Shown: positions 10,178 to 21,880 of the stretch, piece after piece | How the letters are laid out: the number at the start of each line of letters is the position of its first letter | How positions within the stretch are numbered: the first letter of the stretch is position 1 | Position numbers and translations under genes: made by a program | Assembly (NCBI RefSeq): GCF_001653235.2 | Contig: NC_035790.1 | Coordinates: 5,146,001-5,210,000 of the forward strand | Reading direction: 5' to 3' | DNA from: Pochonia chlamydosporia 170 | Taxonomy: Eukaryota > Ascomycota > Sordariomycetes > Hypocreales > Clavicipitaceae | DNA: 64,000 nucleotides | Notes under the pieces: generated by a model | Seen by the model: the letters and a program-made list of their open reading frames with translations, nothing else | The model's database searches: none | Told to the model about the DNA's origin: nothing

Positions 10178-11029
10178 GTCTGGTGCAATGGGGTCAAAAG
10201 CGTGGTCTAAAGTGTTAAAAGGCCAGACGAAAGAACCATCGTGTATCACGCTGTACATCAAGGCATATTGAGATAGGTTAATGTATGCTTACTAGATGAG
10301 GGCAAATCCTTTTCGCCACAGACCGTGGATGGCATCATGGATGTCGGTGAAGATTTTGAATGACACGACGACTGCAAAGCCTCCAACATAGCCTCCAACA
10401 TGGCAAGGCAACTAATGGACCGATAAGCCTGTCTTGGCCTGCAAAAAGATGTCGACGGTCAGATGTCTGGTGTCTCAGACGGCTTGGGAGACAGCTCGGC
10501 TCGTCAGTCAAGAAGAGTCCTGTATGATGGTCGAGTGCCCGGCAATGCCACACTAACCACAATCGTTATTGTTCCCCATCTGGCCAGGAAGGTCTGGTGT
10601 CATATGTGGCGGATTGTAGCTGGTCATTCGAGTCGTCTGAGGCATCTTTGCAGTCCAAGAGGCAGACAGTCGGCCAAAATGTGCAACACATGCATCCAGT
10701 CGGCACTAGCACCGCATGTCAAGTCGCCGACATGCACCAGTTGACATGAGTGGCATCAAATGTTTGCTAGAGACCCTAGCGGGCACTTGGTCGCACAGTC
10801 CGCCCGATGCGAGGCCTAGAAAGCGCCTGAGCGTCAAGTTGTTGAGAATGCGCGATGTCTGGTGTGGTTTGCCTGGTCCAAGTTTACATCCATGTCCAAG
10901 TTGCCAAGATAAAGTTCTGGTCGACAAGCACCGCTCTGGCCGGTGCCAGGTCAAGTCTGGTCGGTCAAGTCTGGCCAAGTCTGGTCAACGGGTCTGATCC
11001 GGTTGATGATGTGCCTCCCACCACCAGAC
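10178..11029. repeat. Cluster of GTCTGG/CCAGAC hexamers
   Basis: GTCTGG begins at 10178, 10465, 10592, 10857, 10955, 10969 and 10979; CCAGAC begins at 10223 and 11024. Nine copies in 852 bp compare with about 0.4 expected for one hexamer on both strands at uniform composition. It may be a binding-site array or a remnant of a degenerate repeat. Confidence 0.6.
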
Positions 11030-11755
11030 CATTCATGCCAAGCTCCATTGATACTTGAAGGAAGCCACAAGCGTGCCGTGCGATCCATTGTCTTGGTCAG
11101 TCTTGTGTGGTTTGCTGAGACAATTGGGCAGGCACGACGCTGCAGACACTTGCCATGCCGCCCATGCACATGCAAGTACCTGACCAGGCCAACAAAGTCA
11201 GATATCGACACGCCAACTTCACTCCGTTTCATCTGTGCATTCTCCCGTCAGCTGCCCGCCCATCGGAATGTTACGTATTTTCATCCCATCAACCGTCCAA
11301 AGAGCTGGTAAATTACCTTAAAATACGACCACATCTTTGCGCACCGGGATAAGGGCGGCGGCCTCTTTGCTCTGACCCTGCAGCTGCTGAACAGTGAACA
11401 CACTGTGATAAGTGGCTGACCGGCAACATCCAAATCTAGCTTGAGACCAGGCAGAAGGACAAACATTGAACCCATATCGCAGTCAGCCTTCCCACCTTCC
11501 TGTCCCTGGAGTACACGTTTTGCGACAACTATTTCCTTTTTGAATAACTTTTGATTGACTGCTGGATGTTTGTTTTCTCATCCTATTCTTCATCGCTTTT
11601 CGCGCCACCTACTCGACCTTCAATAGGACAGCAAAACATTGGAATTTTTGGGTATTGCATCCATGAGTCGATGACGCCAGCACCTACGACATGTATACTA
11701 CCGCCTCTTCAACAAGATCTAGCGTGAATGTCATCAGTATCAGCTCACATACACC

Positions 11756-13397
11756 ATGGACGAAGTCTCCCGCTGGTGGAGAGAATTACGGAATGACTGG
11801 CCTGAAATACTGGCCATGTGCCGCCGCCGAGGTTTCCTAAAGGCAATGCCGGATCTTGCTCGCGCTGTATTCTGGACGTCCCTGATGATCATGCTATTCA
11901 TTGGCATCATCGCCTGTGATGTGATGCGCACAGTCTGGTCTCGGACATATCCATTATCAAACTATCATCTGGAGAGAAATGAGCGTAGGCGGAAAGAGAA
12001 TTCGCTACTGCGACTATTGGAGCGGCGAATGGGCGATCCGATATCTGCCCATGGGACGGTGCATCCTCAGCGCCTACATCACGACGGTGAGAAGACGAAA
12101 TCTATCTTTAGTAGACTCCCACCAGAAATTCGGAGGCAAATTTTAATTTCAGCTTTTGGGGATCGCACGATGCATATGGATTTGGAGTATAGGCCTCCGT
12201 TCAACCTGGTCGACAAGAAACCATACGAAGGGTGGAATTTTCATGCCGGCATTCGCACTGAAAACCTGACAGCCGGGTCTCATTTGGATGAGATGTCGGG
12301 GAAGAGCAGGGCTTGGAGATGGTTTGGCTGTGTATGCCACCGATATGATACAGACAAAACGCCATCGTTGCCTTATGGGAGGAGATGCAATTACCGATGG
12401 GCGCATTTTGGTGAGCCCGACACGGATCACTGCCTTCATGGAGCCGGCAAATGTAGCTCCTGGCCTGGAAATTGGCCCGTGAAATGCCAAGTTGGTGCCA
12501 TGGGGTGGATGTTGTCATGCAAGCTAGCGTGAGTTCTCCCTGTAGCATCCATTTTCGTGTCTCTGTCTCTGTGAGGCAAGTTTGCTGCCAATCTGGAGGA
12601 GAACCTTAAACAAGCTAACAAACCCTTGCTATGGGTTAGATATTTTGAGACCATGGATGTCTTGTACAGCACCAACACATTTCACATTGCTTCGCCGGCA
12701 CTCATGAAGAGCATGTCCGTGCTGTTTCCGAGCCATATACTAGCAAACATTCGGTCGCTGGAACTTGTATGGCAGCCGAAAGATCTTCCCATAATAGAAG
12801 GCTTCTCTTCTGGCCAAACCAATTTGAAACATCAGTGGCCCGTTTTCCCATCTCTGTCGTATTTGCGAATTAGCTTTAAACGACTGGTAATTCACGAAGT
12901 TGACCACGCCACCAGCATGGTGTGGCCATATGATAGCAAACGATTGCTGTCCGAGCGACTACATAATTTTCTTCTCCCACAGATGGACGACCTGATCCAT
13001 CGAATTGCGCCGGCCAGAGCTGATGTGACTGTGTCTTGCGCCAAATGGGATTGGTACGAGTTGATAGATCTTGCTCTTTTGGAAAGCCAGGGCAAGGAGG
13101 CTACTAGGATGCAGAGGGCAGACATTGAAGGATTGAGGTGCTGGAGGATAATACCCATCAGGAGAAGCACTGTGTCGGATGACGTAGAGGCAGGGTTGCC
13201 TTCTGCGCAAAGTAGGGAAGGATACTGGATTCATATACCGATTGGTGACGTGCGTTTTGACAATTGGTGTAAGTTGATGCCTCCCCAGTGGTGGATGATG
13301 CTTTACAGGACTAACCAAATCGAAAGCAGATGGTTATGATTGGCAACGAATCGAATTTTATGGCATTGGTCCGACATGCCTCTCAGGTCTTGAATAG
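11756..13397 (+). CDS. DUF7730/F-box-like protein with N-terminal membrane segment
   Basis: Three exons, 11756-12528, 12640-13268 and 13330-13397; introns of 111 and 61 bp. The product is 489 residues. The second intron replaces an earlier in-frame stop and extends the protein to end in a CLSGLE-like tail. A hydrophobic segment at about residues 37-57 (FWTSLMIMLFIGIIAC) follows a basic N-terminus. An F-box-like start (LPPEIRRQIL) comes near residue 123. Around the first splice junction is the fungal DUF7730 signature: LSCKLAYFETMDVLYSTNTFHI is its core, read across the exon join. Proteins of this kind are abundant and variable in filamentous ascomycetes; no biochemical role is established. 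The membrane segment before the domain is unusual. Exon borders are supported by frame continuity and GT-AG/CTAAC signals. Confidence 0.8.
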
Positions 13398-14122
13398 CGA
13401 GCCATAGGTGACTTGTAATTAAATTCGGGTTCTTATGTCAAGAATAGTACTGGCGGTACTGGTACTATGCTTCAGGATGCACTATCCACCTAAGTAGGCA
13501 ATTCCTCCAGTACCTACGTATATTACAATGTATCATTCCGAGAAGTACCGTACACTTGCTACCCGTTCGTGCCAAGTGGTTCCCACTGGAATGCCACTGT
13601 GATAACTTGGCTATTGGCTTATACCTTACTGGTTAATATTTTTGTATGATGGAGTTTGGCAATGTAGAGCTACGGCAGAAAGAGATTTCCAAAGCAAGAT
13701 GACACTCAGTGGTATTAACGGCCTAGTCTTGGCAATTGACAAGGAACGGCGGAAGAAGCCAAGGGTTAAGCCTCGTATGCTCCAAGGGATGAGTGTTGGG
13801 ATGTCTGAAAAGTGGCTAGCCAAGGTGTGGAACCAGACGCCTGAAATAGCATAGAGTTACTTCGTACAGGCTTTTGAAACATTGATGCCAACAGCCACGT
13901 GGAGACTCATCTTCAACAAGTGTGATGTGAACCGCAAATTCACGGTCAAATGGACGGTCGAAAGACTCGACAGAGGAGGATGCGGATTTGACTAGGCTAA
14001 AGCAGAGCCTTGACGAAAATGTTGCTAGACTGACTTACTTGTACACTACTCATTGCGACTCGCAAGCCCTCAAGCCTATTGCCTGCCATTCCCAGCATAA
14101 TAATCACCTCAGTCCAAGCATC
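13398..14122. other. Intergenic region
   Basis: About 725 bp with no supported gene. It is the promoter side of the kinase-like gene. Short ORFs on both strands lack domain features. Confidence 0.45.
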
Positions 14123-15211
14123 ATGATGGCTACCAAGATTGAGCCTCCGACCACCTTTCCTCCACCTGTTGGTTGGAATCCTCAACAGCCATTTTTCTCG
14201 CTCGACATCTCTCATCCACAAGAACCCGGGGGCACATCAACAGTACATGTGTCATGTCGGAACACACATTTCTTTATAAATGTATCGTCGGCCGACTGGG
14301 CCGACTCACCGCATCTTATTGCAGAATATCAATTCTTGCAAATTATACTCAAAAGACTCGTCCTTGGCCGCTATGGCATGAGTGACTTTTTCGCCTGGGC
14401 ATGTCGACCTCTTTTACCGACATTCGCCGAGATTAACACCACGGCGGAAGCAGCATCTCGATGCACGGTTCGGGAGAAATTATTCCCAGAAACGAGAGTA
14501 TATGACTTGAAGAGCCGATCTGGCGAGCTTGTTGCGGAGCCATCAGACAGCCCTGCTCCTCCACTACCACAACAATACGGAGTTGAGTTCTCTGAAGACG
14601 AGTACGCAGGCGTGCCAACATATCTCCTCGATGAGGTATACACGGAAAACGGACTGGAGACTCTTGTGTTGGGAGATGGCACAACTGTCTTCTGCAAGAT
14701 GCTACAATCTATAATTGCAGATTCGCATAAAAGAGAACTACGCTCATACAGAAAAATGCACGCTGCAAAATTTGACGACGCAGTGCGAGTTCCGCAGCTG
14801 TTAGGCCTGCTAAAAGACAACAAGAATACAGTCTATGGGTTCCTTCTATCCAAGCCCGAGAACGAGATGGCCAGTCTTGCCAACAGGCTTGGGCGATCAC
14901 CTCCGCCGGATCTTCGTAAGAAATGGGACGAGCAGATTACTACAACACTGGAGGCACTGCACGCTGCTGGAATTTCTTGGGGGGATGCCAAACCACATAA
15001 TGTCATAATTGACGCTGATGACGATGCATATCTCGTGGAGTTTGGGAACGTCGAGTTTACGGACTGGGTGCCGAGTGAATTCGCTGGCACGCCGGAAGGG
15101 GACCTTGTTGGGCTGCAGAGGATGAAGGTTGTGCTTCATTATTATGGGGAGGATATGTATGGAGATGGGACGGTGAATATAGAGGATCATGGGGAATGTT
15201 TCTTTGAGTGA
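14123..15211 (+). CDS. Protein-kinase-fold protein with degenerate DFG motif
   Basis: Single exon. I start it at the ATG at 14123 (MMATKIEPP), giving 362 residues; the frame opens 135 nt upstream but that stretch looks non-coding. The C-terminal half has kinase-fold landmarks in order: a beta3-like VFCKML lysine, a helix-C-like glutamate (RELRSYRKM), the catalytic-loop analogue WGDAKPHN with Asp, Lys and Asn, and an EFG in place of DFG in YLVEFGN. The N-terminal about 170 residues (Pro-rich start, then a WADSPHLIAEYQFLQ region) match nothing I know. Fungal genomes carry many such lineage-expanded kinase-like proteins, often accessory. DFG to EFG may reduce or alter metal binding; activity is uncertain. 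No introns or signal peptide are seen. Confidence 0.72.
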   Translation: MMATKIEPPTTFPPPVGWNPQQPFFSLDISHPQEPGGTSTVHVSCRNTHFFINVSSADWADSPHLIAEYQFLQIILKRLVLGRYGMSDFFAWACRPLLPTFAEINTTAEAASRCTVREKLFPETRVYDLKSRSGELVAEPSDSPAPPLPQQYGVEFSEDEYAGVPTYLLDEVYTENGLETLVLGDGTTVFCKMLQSIIADSHKRELRSYRKMHAAKFDDAVRVPQLLGLLKDNKNTVYGFLLSKPENEMASLANRLGRSPPPDLRKKWDEQITTTLEALHAAGISWGDAKPHNVIIDADDDAYLVEFGNVEFTDWVPSEFAGTPEGDLVGLQRMKVVLHYYGEDMYGDGTVNIEDHGECFFE

Positions 15212-16229
15212 TGAGCTACAGTTTCAGTGTTGACGGCTGGGAGGTAGACTTGATGGGTGTAGAGCTCGGGTAACTGGAAGAATTATTAAATACGTATATC
15301 ATGTATCGTGTTGCATTTCAAGTTGTAACGCTGCCTAGGTACATAATTTGCTGCTTCATGTATCAACAGTACTGTTGGCCATGGTAAATTGATCAGTTGA
15401 GTTTGTCTTTTGCTGTCCAGTTCGTGAAGTATGCATACGAGTCGGCATGTACCAAGGAATGTCAGTCAGAGTTGACATGAAAGGTAGAGCAGATGAATCA
15501 TAGCACTTACGCTACGAACAAATCAAGTACATGTGTGTAGATGCCAGTGTATACAAGTTCCTTCCTCGCGAAAGCTTAGATGTGATAATTTGGCACAACA
15601 CTGAGGAAGTCTTTCCATGTCTTGCCAACGCTTCGCCCACTCACCTCAAAACACCACCATGTAACCACTCACAATACAACTCCTCACCTCGGAATTTACT
15701 CCCTACAATAAACAGCAATAAACATTTCACGAAGACACTGATTCATACCAACTAAGCATCCGCATCCAGCATAAACCGAACCTTCGAAAATAGCAAATGA
15801 ACGCTAGCTCATCAATCAATCACCTCAGCCTACGATCAACATCAGGCCACCAACCAACATCATCACCACGATCGAGTCAAGCCGTGATAATACAGCGGCT
15901 AATCCAACCATGGGTCGCCGCCGCCGCCTCTGCCGGTGGGCTCGCTGGTGCTGCATGTTGAGGAGGATAAGATGGTGAGTGGACCTGAGATGTACATGAT
16001 ATGCCAAAGTTGGATGGTAGGGGACTGTGTTGGCCTGTGTTTACTTGTACCCTATTGCAACCGACGATGACGGCGACAACATATGTATTTGTTACTCGTG
16101 TTCATTCATCTTAAATATCATACAGCGTATGGCTTTGACATAATACAGCCAACGACATCCAGTGTTGGTAGCCGAATGCTAGCCACTTCCAGTAGCCTCT
16201 GCATCCGACTCCTGATGTACAACAACGTT
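15212..16229. other. Convergent intergenic region
   Basis: About 1 kb between convergent genes (kinase-like on +, Zn2Cys6 regulator on -). It is A/T-rich with scattered short ORFs. No supported gene or repeat. Confidence 0.45.
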
Positions 16230-19044
16230 CTAAAACATCTCTCTCAGATGTGGGAATACAGTTCCATCAGGGGTAAACATGCTTCCCGCAGAGTCTGGTG
16301 TTGTGAGATCGTTGTGTTGCGGAACTTGGTCATCCCCAAATTGGAACCCATTTAGACCAACATAGCCCTCGAATATCCGAGATAGTTCGCTTTGGATCTT
16401 TTTACCATTTTGGTCCGTTGACTGCTCCAGGGGCTGATGACTTTGGGGGATGGCTAAATTGGGGAACGGAGACTGGGAAACGGATGGGCCGTCCATGTGA
16501 CCCCTGGCAAGCCCAATCATTCCAAGTGCAGCATTCGAATGGGCGTCATCGTCGGGATTCAGGCCGAATCGTGGCGCTACATCCTTGAGAGACCTGATTG
16601 TGCGCCATAACCGCTTGGAAACCCAGCTCTTTGCCGAGAGGTCCTTGACCAAGTCAAGAGCAAGGTAGAATTCTTCTCTACAAACAGCGCTGAATCGAAC
16701 TGGCGCATGTACTGAAGCTAGAAAGACTACCGCTATGGCCGACGCAAGGAACTGGTGGTAGAAAACTTGGGATCGTCGATACAGGTTGGTGGTGCTGTTC
16801 AAATGGTTCAAATACTGGATGGTGTCCTTCGCAAGGTCGACAACACGTTGTGCTTGGCCGGGATGTTGCATAATACTTGTCGCGCTGTGCAAAATGGGGG
16901 TATAGAGCCAGATACGAATCTACCGCGAATTAGTATTCAGCATGTTCATTTGGCAGACCATGAGAAAGACCCTACCTGATTGAGTCTCAAGTATGTCCAA
17001 ATTCTTAGACGTTGCAGATTGTAGGATGGCGTCGACGTCATCTGCTTCTCCTTATCCCAATTTCGCACCTTGACTTCGTCGGGTACCGTTTCGTACCACT
17101 GGAGTATCTCCTGATCGAGACTATCAATCTCTTCTTGACGAAGCTCGCGGGCCAATACTGGTCCAAAATGTGACACTTGGCGCCACACCTTTGCGCCAAG
17201 CCGAGAGTATGTAATCATGGCGACAAGGAAAGGATACTCGTCCTAGAATATGTTAGTGGCCTATGGATGAACCTGAGTTCTGAGGGCTCAACTTACGGGA
17301 TGCGGTAACCTTGGGTCAATCTCGTCATCTTGAACAGAGTAAGGGAGTCCGGTACCAAATGCCCACCTTCTATCAAGGACATAGGCAGACCAGAAGCTGT
17401 TGAGAGCATTCCGCCTCTCCGTGTCATCCTGGATCTTCATCAAACCTCTCCTTTGATGGATGCCTGCCTCAAGGCACAGTCTGACAACCTGACCAATTAC
17501 CCTCCACGCCAGAACCTCGTCACAAGAGAGAAACCTATAACCAGCGAGTAGACACAAAAGTGGCAAGTTGGCCACATCGCTGGCATCAGACATAAGCTTT
17601 TTGTTGACCACCGCCTCCATACTCTCAAAGAGTCGGGCAGCCTTGTCGCTATGACCATGGGACTCTGTGACAAGGGCACAGCAGATAACCATTTTAAGCT
17701 GCAACGTCTTCTCATCGTTTATGGGCCCTGTGGAACTCTGCTGGCTACGCAGAGAGTCCAAAAACGGGGCAATATTCTTCGCATGGGCTATGACAGTTTG
17801 GATGTTGAGAACTGGGTACATTATACCAATCTCATCTTCGTGGAATCGACATAGCCGAACCATCTCGTCTTTATCGAATTCCAATAAGGGATCAAAACCG
17901 GTGTTGTTAGGACTCAGTTGCACGACAACGTCGCTTCCTTGTTGATCTTGGTCGTCGGTCTCATCGATACCCCGATATCCCATGTTGGCGATGGTAGTGT
18001 TTGCGACGTCCAAACTATAGGCCATGCTGGTAGGGCCACGGAATGCACCTGCTTTGACGTGCGACAGGTCTGGTCTGGGTATCGATGTTGAACTCTGTGC
18101 CGGAGACTGTGTGAGCGCCGAATTCGACGCACCATTTAGTATGCGATCTGTTGACGGCGCCGCAAGACGATTTTGGTCGGCCTGTAACGTCTTGAGGGTC
18201 TGGTTCAGCCAGTTCACTTCTTCCTGCAACCGATTGAGCTGGTTCGTAACGCTTTTGAACTCATCTGAGTCCTTGAAGCTATTCGAGCAGCAGTTCGGGG
18301 CGTATAAGCACGCCAGGTTGAGATTGCCACATCGTTGACAAGGTGTCTCTCCATTGCACTTGATTTTTCTTCTCTTGCACTCGTTACTATGCACAACCCG
18401 AGTTAATATCAACTTCTGCAAACTTTCGTCGGCAACAATTATGGCCCGGTTGCAATGACAGGTCAGAACCATTCCGACGCCTATGAGTGAACGTACCATG
18501 CAATGGAAATATACTACAAGCAAAGAGGCAAACAGCAAATGTCAGTAACAAAGTCCGCAATACAAAATTACGTTGCACATGCACGCATCCGTTGGCCCGT
18601 GGTTGCGTCTGTGTGACGAACTATTGGCATCTGCACTCTCACAAGACGAACCTCAAGTGTCACAGAACACCAGACAGACGTCAACACCCCAGTAAACTGT
18701 GTGCGTATCCGAGTCACACGCCAAAACGAGCCAACACATCCACGTCCACGGGCGCGACACATACGAGCGGGGGCAAAGAGGTGCTCAAAACTTACACGAT
18801 TCCTTTTACTCCTCGTCTGTTTCTGGGCGGCAGATCCATCATCAATCGACTTTCTCTTATTGGCATTCGATGCGGACACAGCAGCAACAGCAGCGGAATT
18901 GTCTCCGTATGAAGCGGAACCAGAGGGACTGGCGTGCGGCCCAGGCCGTGGTGTATCGTATGATACGCTGGCCGTATCGCTCAAAGCGACAGGAGCTTGT
19001 GCCAGGTAGCGCAAATCCGACGCCTGTGTCTCAATCTGCTCCAT
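16230..19044 (-). CDS. Zn2Cys6 transcription factor with a 17-nt microexon in the zinc-cluster region
   Basis: Five exons on the minus strand: 19044-18796, 18513-18497, 18386-17297, 17242-16976 and 16919-16230. Introns are 282, 110, 54 and 56 bp. The product is 770 residues. The 17-nt exon TATATTTCCATTGCATG supplies Y-I-S-I-A and two bases of the first zinc Cys. Joining gives an intact cluster CX2CX6CX5CX2CX6C at residues 89-115, preceded by a basic segment (RSKRNR). A leucine-rich coiled-coil-like linker follows, then a fungal-specific transcription factor domain (VRLCRFHEDEIGIMYPVLN onward). The N-terminal 80 residues are Ser/Ala-rich. The ATG at 19044 (MEQIETQ) is the most plausible start; the frame remains open to 19218. 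Without the microexon the first Cys of the cluster is lost, which is the main support for it. The target pathway is unknown. Confidence 0.87.
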
Positions 19045-19852
19045 GTTGTTGCGGCCGACCACATTCAATCCTTTTGTTCTCACCGATCTTTGTGAACCGG
19101 GGAAACCTGGGGAGAGACAGAGAGAAATCTGGTTGACTGGAGGCACCAAGCCTACCAGGCGATTATTAAGGCTGGCTGGGGACTGGAGGGGGGGCAGACA
19201 TGGAAAGAAACTGGGCAAAAAAGCCTGGCGCCAGTTCAGCCCATCTGATGGTCCGCTGCCCGCCTGCCCGTCTGCCGAGTCACCATCGAGAACTTTTCTT
19301 GCTGGCCAGTAGACTTTTCAGAGCTGTCTGGCCTGGTGCTTTCCCTTTCCGTTTGGCTTAGCCAGCTGGTCGTGGCCTGCGCCTTCCAATCCATACTCGT
19401 CACTAAAATGCCCCACGTGACCGGCGCTGGGCCGGGAGAGGCTAATTTTGGTGGCGGTGGCGATGGCTCTTGGGGTGGCATCCTGGTTAGAGTACCTGCA
19501 GATTGCCAATCTTGCCGAGAGTGGTCGTGAAATTGGGCCAAGACAAGGGACTGGCATTGCTGATGCTTGCCTCAAATTAATGAACAAGTCAAAACTTTGG
19601 TTGTAATGCTGCCAACTTTTGTGATTCCATTTTGGGTACAACGTACAAATCTTCGTCAGTTTACCAGAACAATTGCCTTGTTTGCACCTGAGTATCTTCG
19701 CCCATCCACATCAAATGCAGGGAAATCTTTAATGCTATTGGCTACAATGCATTTTCGCATACCAGTCAATCCCATTGGGAACCAACCCAATGTGATGGTG
19801 GCAGTTACGTTTTATATTCAGCTTGCCATGCAAACATCTAGTAACACACAGC
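19045..19852. promoter_or_regulatory. Upstream region of the second Zn2Cys6 regulator
   Basis: 808 bp between the regulator's start and the BFR2 stop, both on the minus strand. It includes an imperfect inverted repeat around CCCATTGGGAACCAACCCAATG (near 19771-19792). No gene is seen. Confidence 0.35.
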
Positions 19853-21522
19853 TCAATTTCTAAACAGCCTCAATCCCTCCTCATCAGCATCCACTCCATC
19901 CATCTCGTCGTCATCACTCTCATCCTCATTCAGCTCCATCTTCCTGCCGAACAAAGTTCCAAAGAATCGATCGATTGCCCCCTGTTCCCAACCTCTCCTG
20001 TCCTCAGGGGCCATAAAGTTCTGCAGCTTCTCGTGAACTGTGAATCGCATCTTTCGGCCCTTGCTAGCCTTGCGATCGACTTGCTTGCGCAACTTAGCTT
20101 CCTTGGTCGCAGTGACCATTACTGTTGGAACCGCAGCGGCGTGGTCTGCGGTGCCCTCTACAGTTCGCTGATCAACGAGCTCCTTGAGCAGCAGCTGGTA
20201 AAAATCAGCATCGTCGTAAATATACTCGTCATCCGTAGCCTTCTTAGCCAGTTGGGCCGGCGCGCAAGATCTTGGCACTCGTGTTCGTTTGACGAGTCTG
20301 TTATCCGGGACAGTCAATTGCTCTTGAAGGGCATCGATGAGGGTTTTGTTCCTTTGGCTGATTCCGTTTTGCCTTGTCATGTTGACGCTTTGCACTTTCT
20401 TAGACCACTTCTCTAGTCTCTCCTCGCGGAAGCTAGTTGCGCCATTGTCTTCGCATTGAAGCTGCTCCCAGATATCCTCGTTCGACATGGACGCCACTAA
20501 CTCACGTTTCCGCTTCTCGCCAGTTCTCGCTGGCGCTCCAATGCTTTCGCGCAAGCTGCTGATAGTGTTTAATAGCTTGATAGCAGCCTCTTCCGCAGCT
20601 TCGTATGGCTCAGATTCCGCGTCGACGTCCGATTCTATGGTAGGGAATGAGTTGGCCGCAACGATGGCCTTCTGCAGTCGAATACGCAGATTGAGCAACC
20701 CGTCATAAATTTTGCGTTGCTTTTGAATTGCAACGCCCTTGTCCACATCAGCTCGATTGGACAAAGCAGACATGTTTGGTCTTGCTGTGCCAGTTTTGGC
20801 CGACTCATCCTCCTCTTCATCTTCGTCTTCATCTTCATCGTCATCATCTTCACTACCCTCCTCATCGTCCTCCTCATCATCGTCATCCAAGTCTTCAGAG
20901 TCGTCTCCGCCATCCACCAGAGCATCAAGCCCATCATCCATATCCTCATCTTCGTCAGATTCAGCGTCCTCCTCCTCATCGGACATAAAATCTGCAGCCT
21001 TCGCTCTACCCGCCTTGCCCTTGGCCTTCGCAGGCTTGGAGCTACCTCGGAAGGAATAATCTTTGAACCTTTCGGCGTCCGACTCTCCTAGAGCATCGTC
21101 GCTGTCAATCTCCGAATCGCTGGCCTCGGCTGTATCGGCCTCCAGATCAGCGGTATCAGGGTCGTCAAAACCCTCCTCATCGTCTTCCTCACTCTCTTCT
21201 AACTCTTCGTCGTCGTCGCTCTCATCGTCCAAAGCAGACCGACTAACCCGAGAGCCTCTATATTCAGGTCCAAGAGAGACGTTTTCTTTTTGTCGCAATT
21301 TGCTCTTTCCAACAGTAACGTAGTGTTCGGTACCCAGGTTCTCATCCTCGCTGACATCGGTGCCGCTGCCATGGGCGCTCTCGGGTGCATTTGATTCCGG
21401 ATCGTAGTCTGGAAATTGTTAATGTGTTGTACAACTCAATTTCTCGGAGAAGCGTAATTACCCTTTGCAAGAACCTCGTCCGGGTCTTGGAACGCCTTGG
21501 CGCGACCTTTTGCTTTGGCCAT
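19853..21522 (-). CDS. BFR2: Ribosome biogenesis protein BFR2 (AATF/TRAUB family)
   Basis: Two exons, 21522-21462 and 21408-19853, with a 53-bp intron. The product is 538 residues. The N-terminus (MAKAKGRAKAFQDPDE) is followed by the conserved HYVTVGKSKLR segment, then a very long acidic Asp/Glu-rich region (about residues 60-215). An AATF leucine-zipper region comes next (NEDIWEQLQCEDN, EERLEKWSKKVQ), and a C-terminal TRAUB domain ending in RGWEQGAIDRFFGTLFG. BFR2 is a nucleolar factor of the 90S/SSU processome needed for 18S rRNA maturation. A frame without the first exon would begin at a TTG, so the short first exon with ATG at 21522 is preferred. It is divergent from the IND1 gene with about 360 bp between starts. 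The GAT/GAA-rich repeats encode the acidic tract. Confidence 0.92.
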
Positions 21523-21880
21523 TTTTTCTGTCCAGTTCTGTAAAGCCGGGTTAAAAGACTGTAACAGCCCCACGTCCCGAAGATTTTGTCTGTGATGCAT
21601 GCTTCAACTTTTAGGCGGTGGCCCGTGGCAGAACACAGCTCTACGGTGCCAGTGGGTCTGCGCTGAAGCTGGTCCCGATTTCTGGGGGTATTCCATACAA
21701 GTCATTGTCCTAGCATCAACCGTTTTACATACTCACTCTCAATATCTTATCCATCAATGAGCGACAATTTAAAAATTCAATTTATCATATACCAGATCTC
21801 ATCACCAACATACTTGGATAGTTACGAAATTATCCACACTAAGCCTTGCATGAGTTACGACATACATTCTTACCCCCAGG
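21523..21880. promoter_or_regulatory. Shared divergent promoter BFR2/IND1
   Basis: A 358-bp divergent interval between two housekeeping genes. No TATA box is apparent. Confidence 0.45.

Larger units (their letters stand above)
8662..11755. other. 3.1-kb gene-poor region
   Basis: No intact gene is supported. It holds a decamer tandem repeat (8847-8905), a chain of minus-strand open fragments between about 10144 and 8972 that may be a decayed gene, and a dense cluster of GTCTGG/CCAGAC hexamers (10178-11029). The last few hundred bases are the leader of the gene at 11756. Confidence 0.5.

Noticed and set aside
20739..21059. Poly-Ser + strand frame over a trinucleotide-rich tract
   Set aside because: Reverse complement of the acidic GAT/GAA repeats of BFR2.
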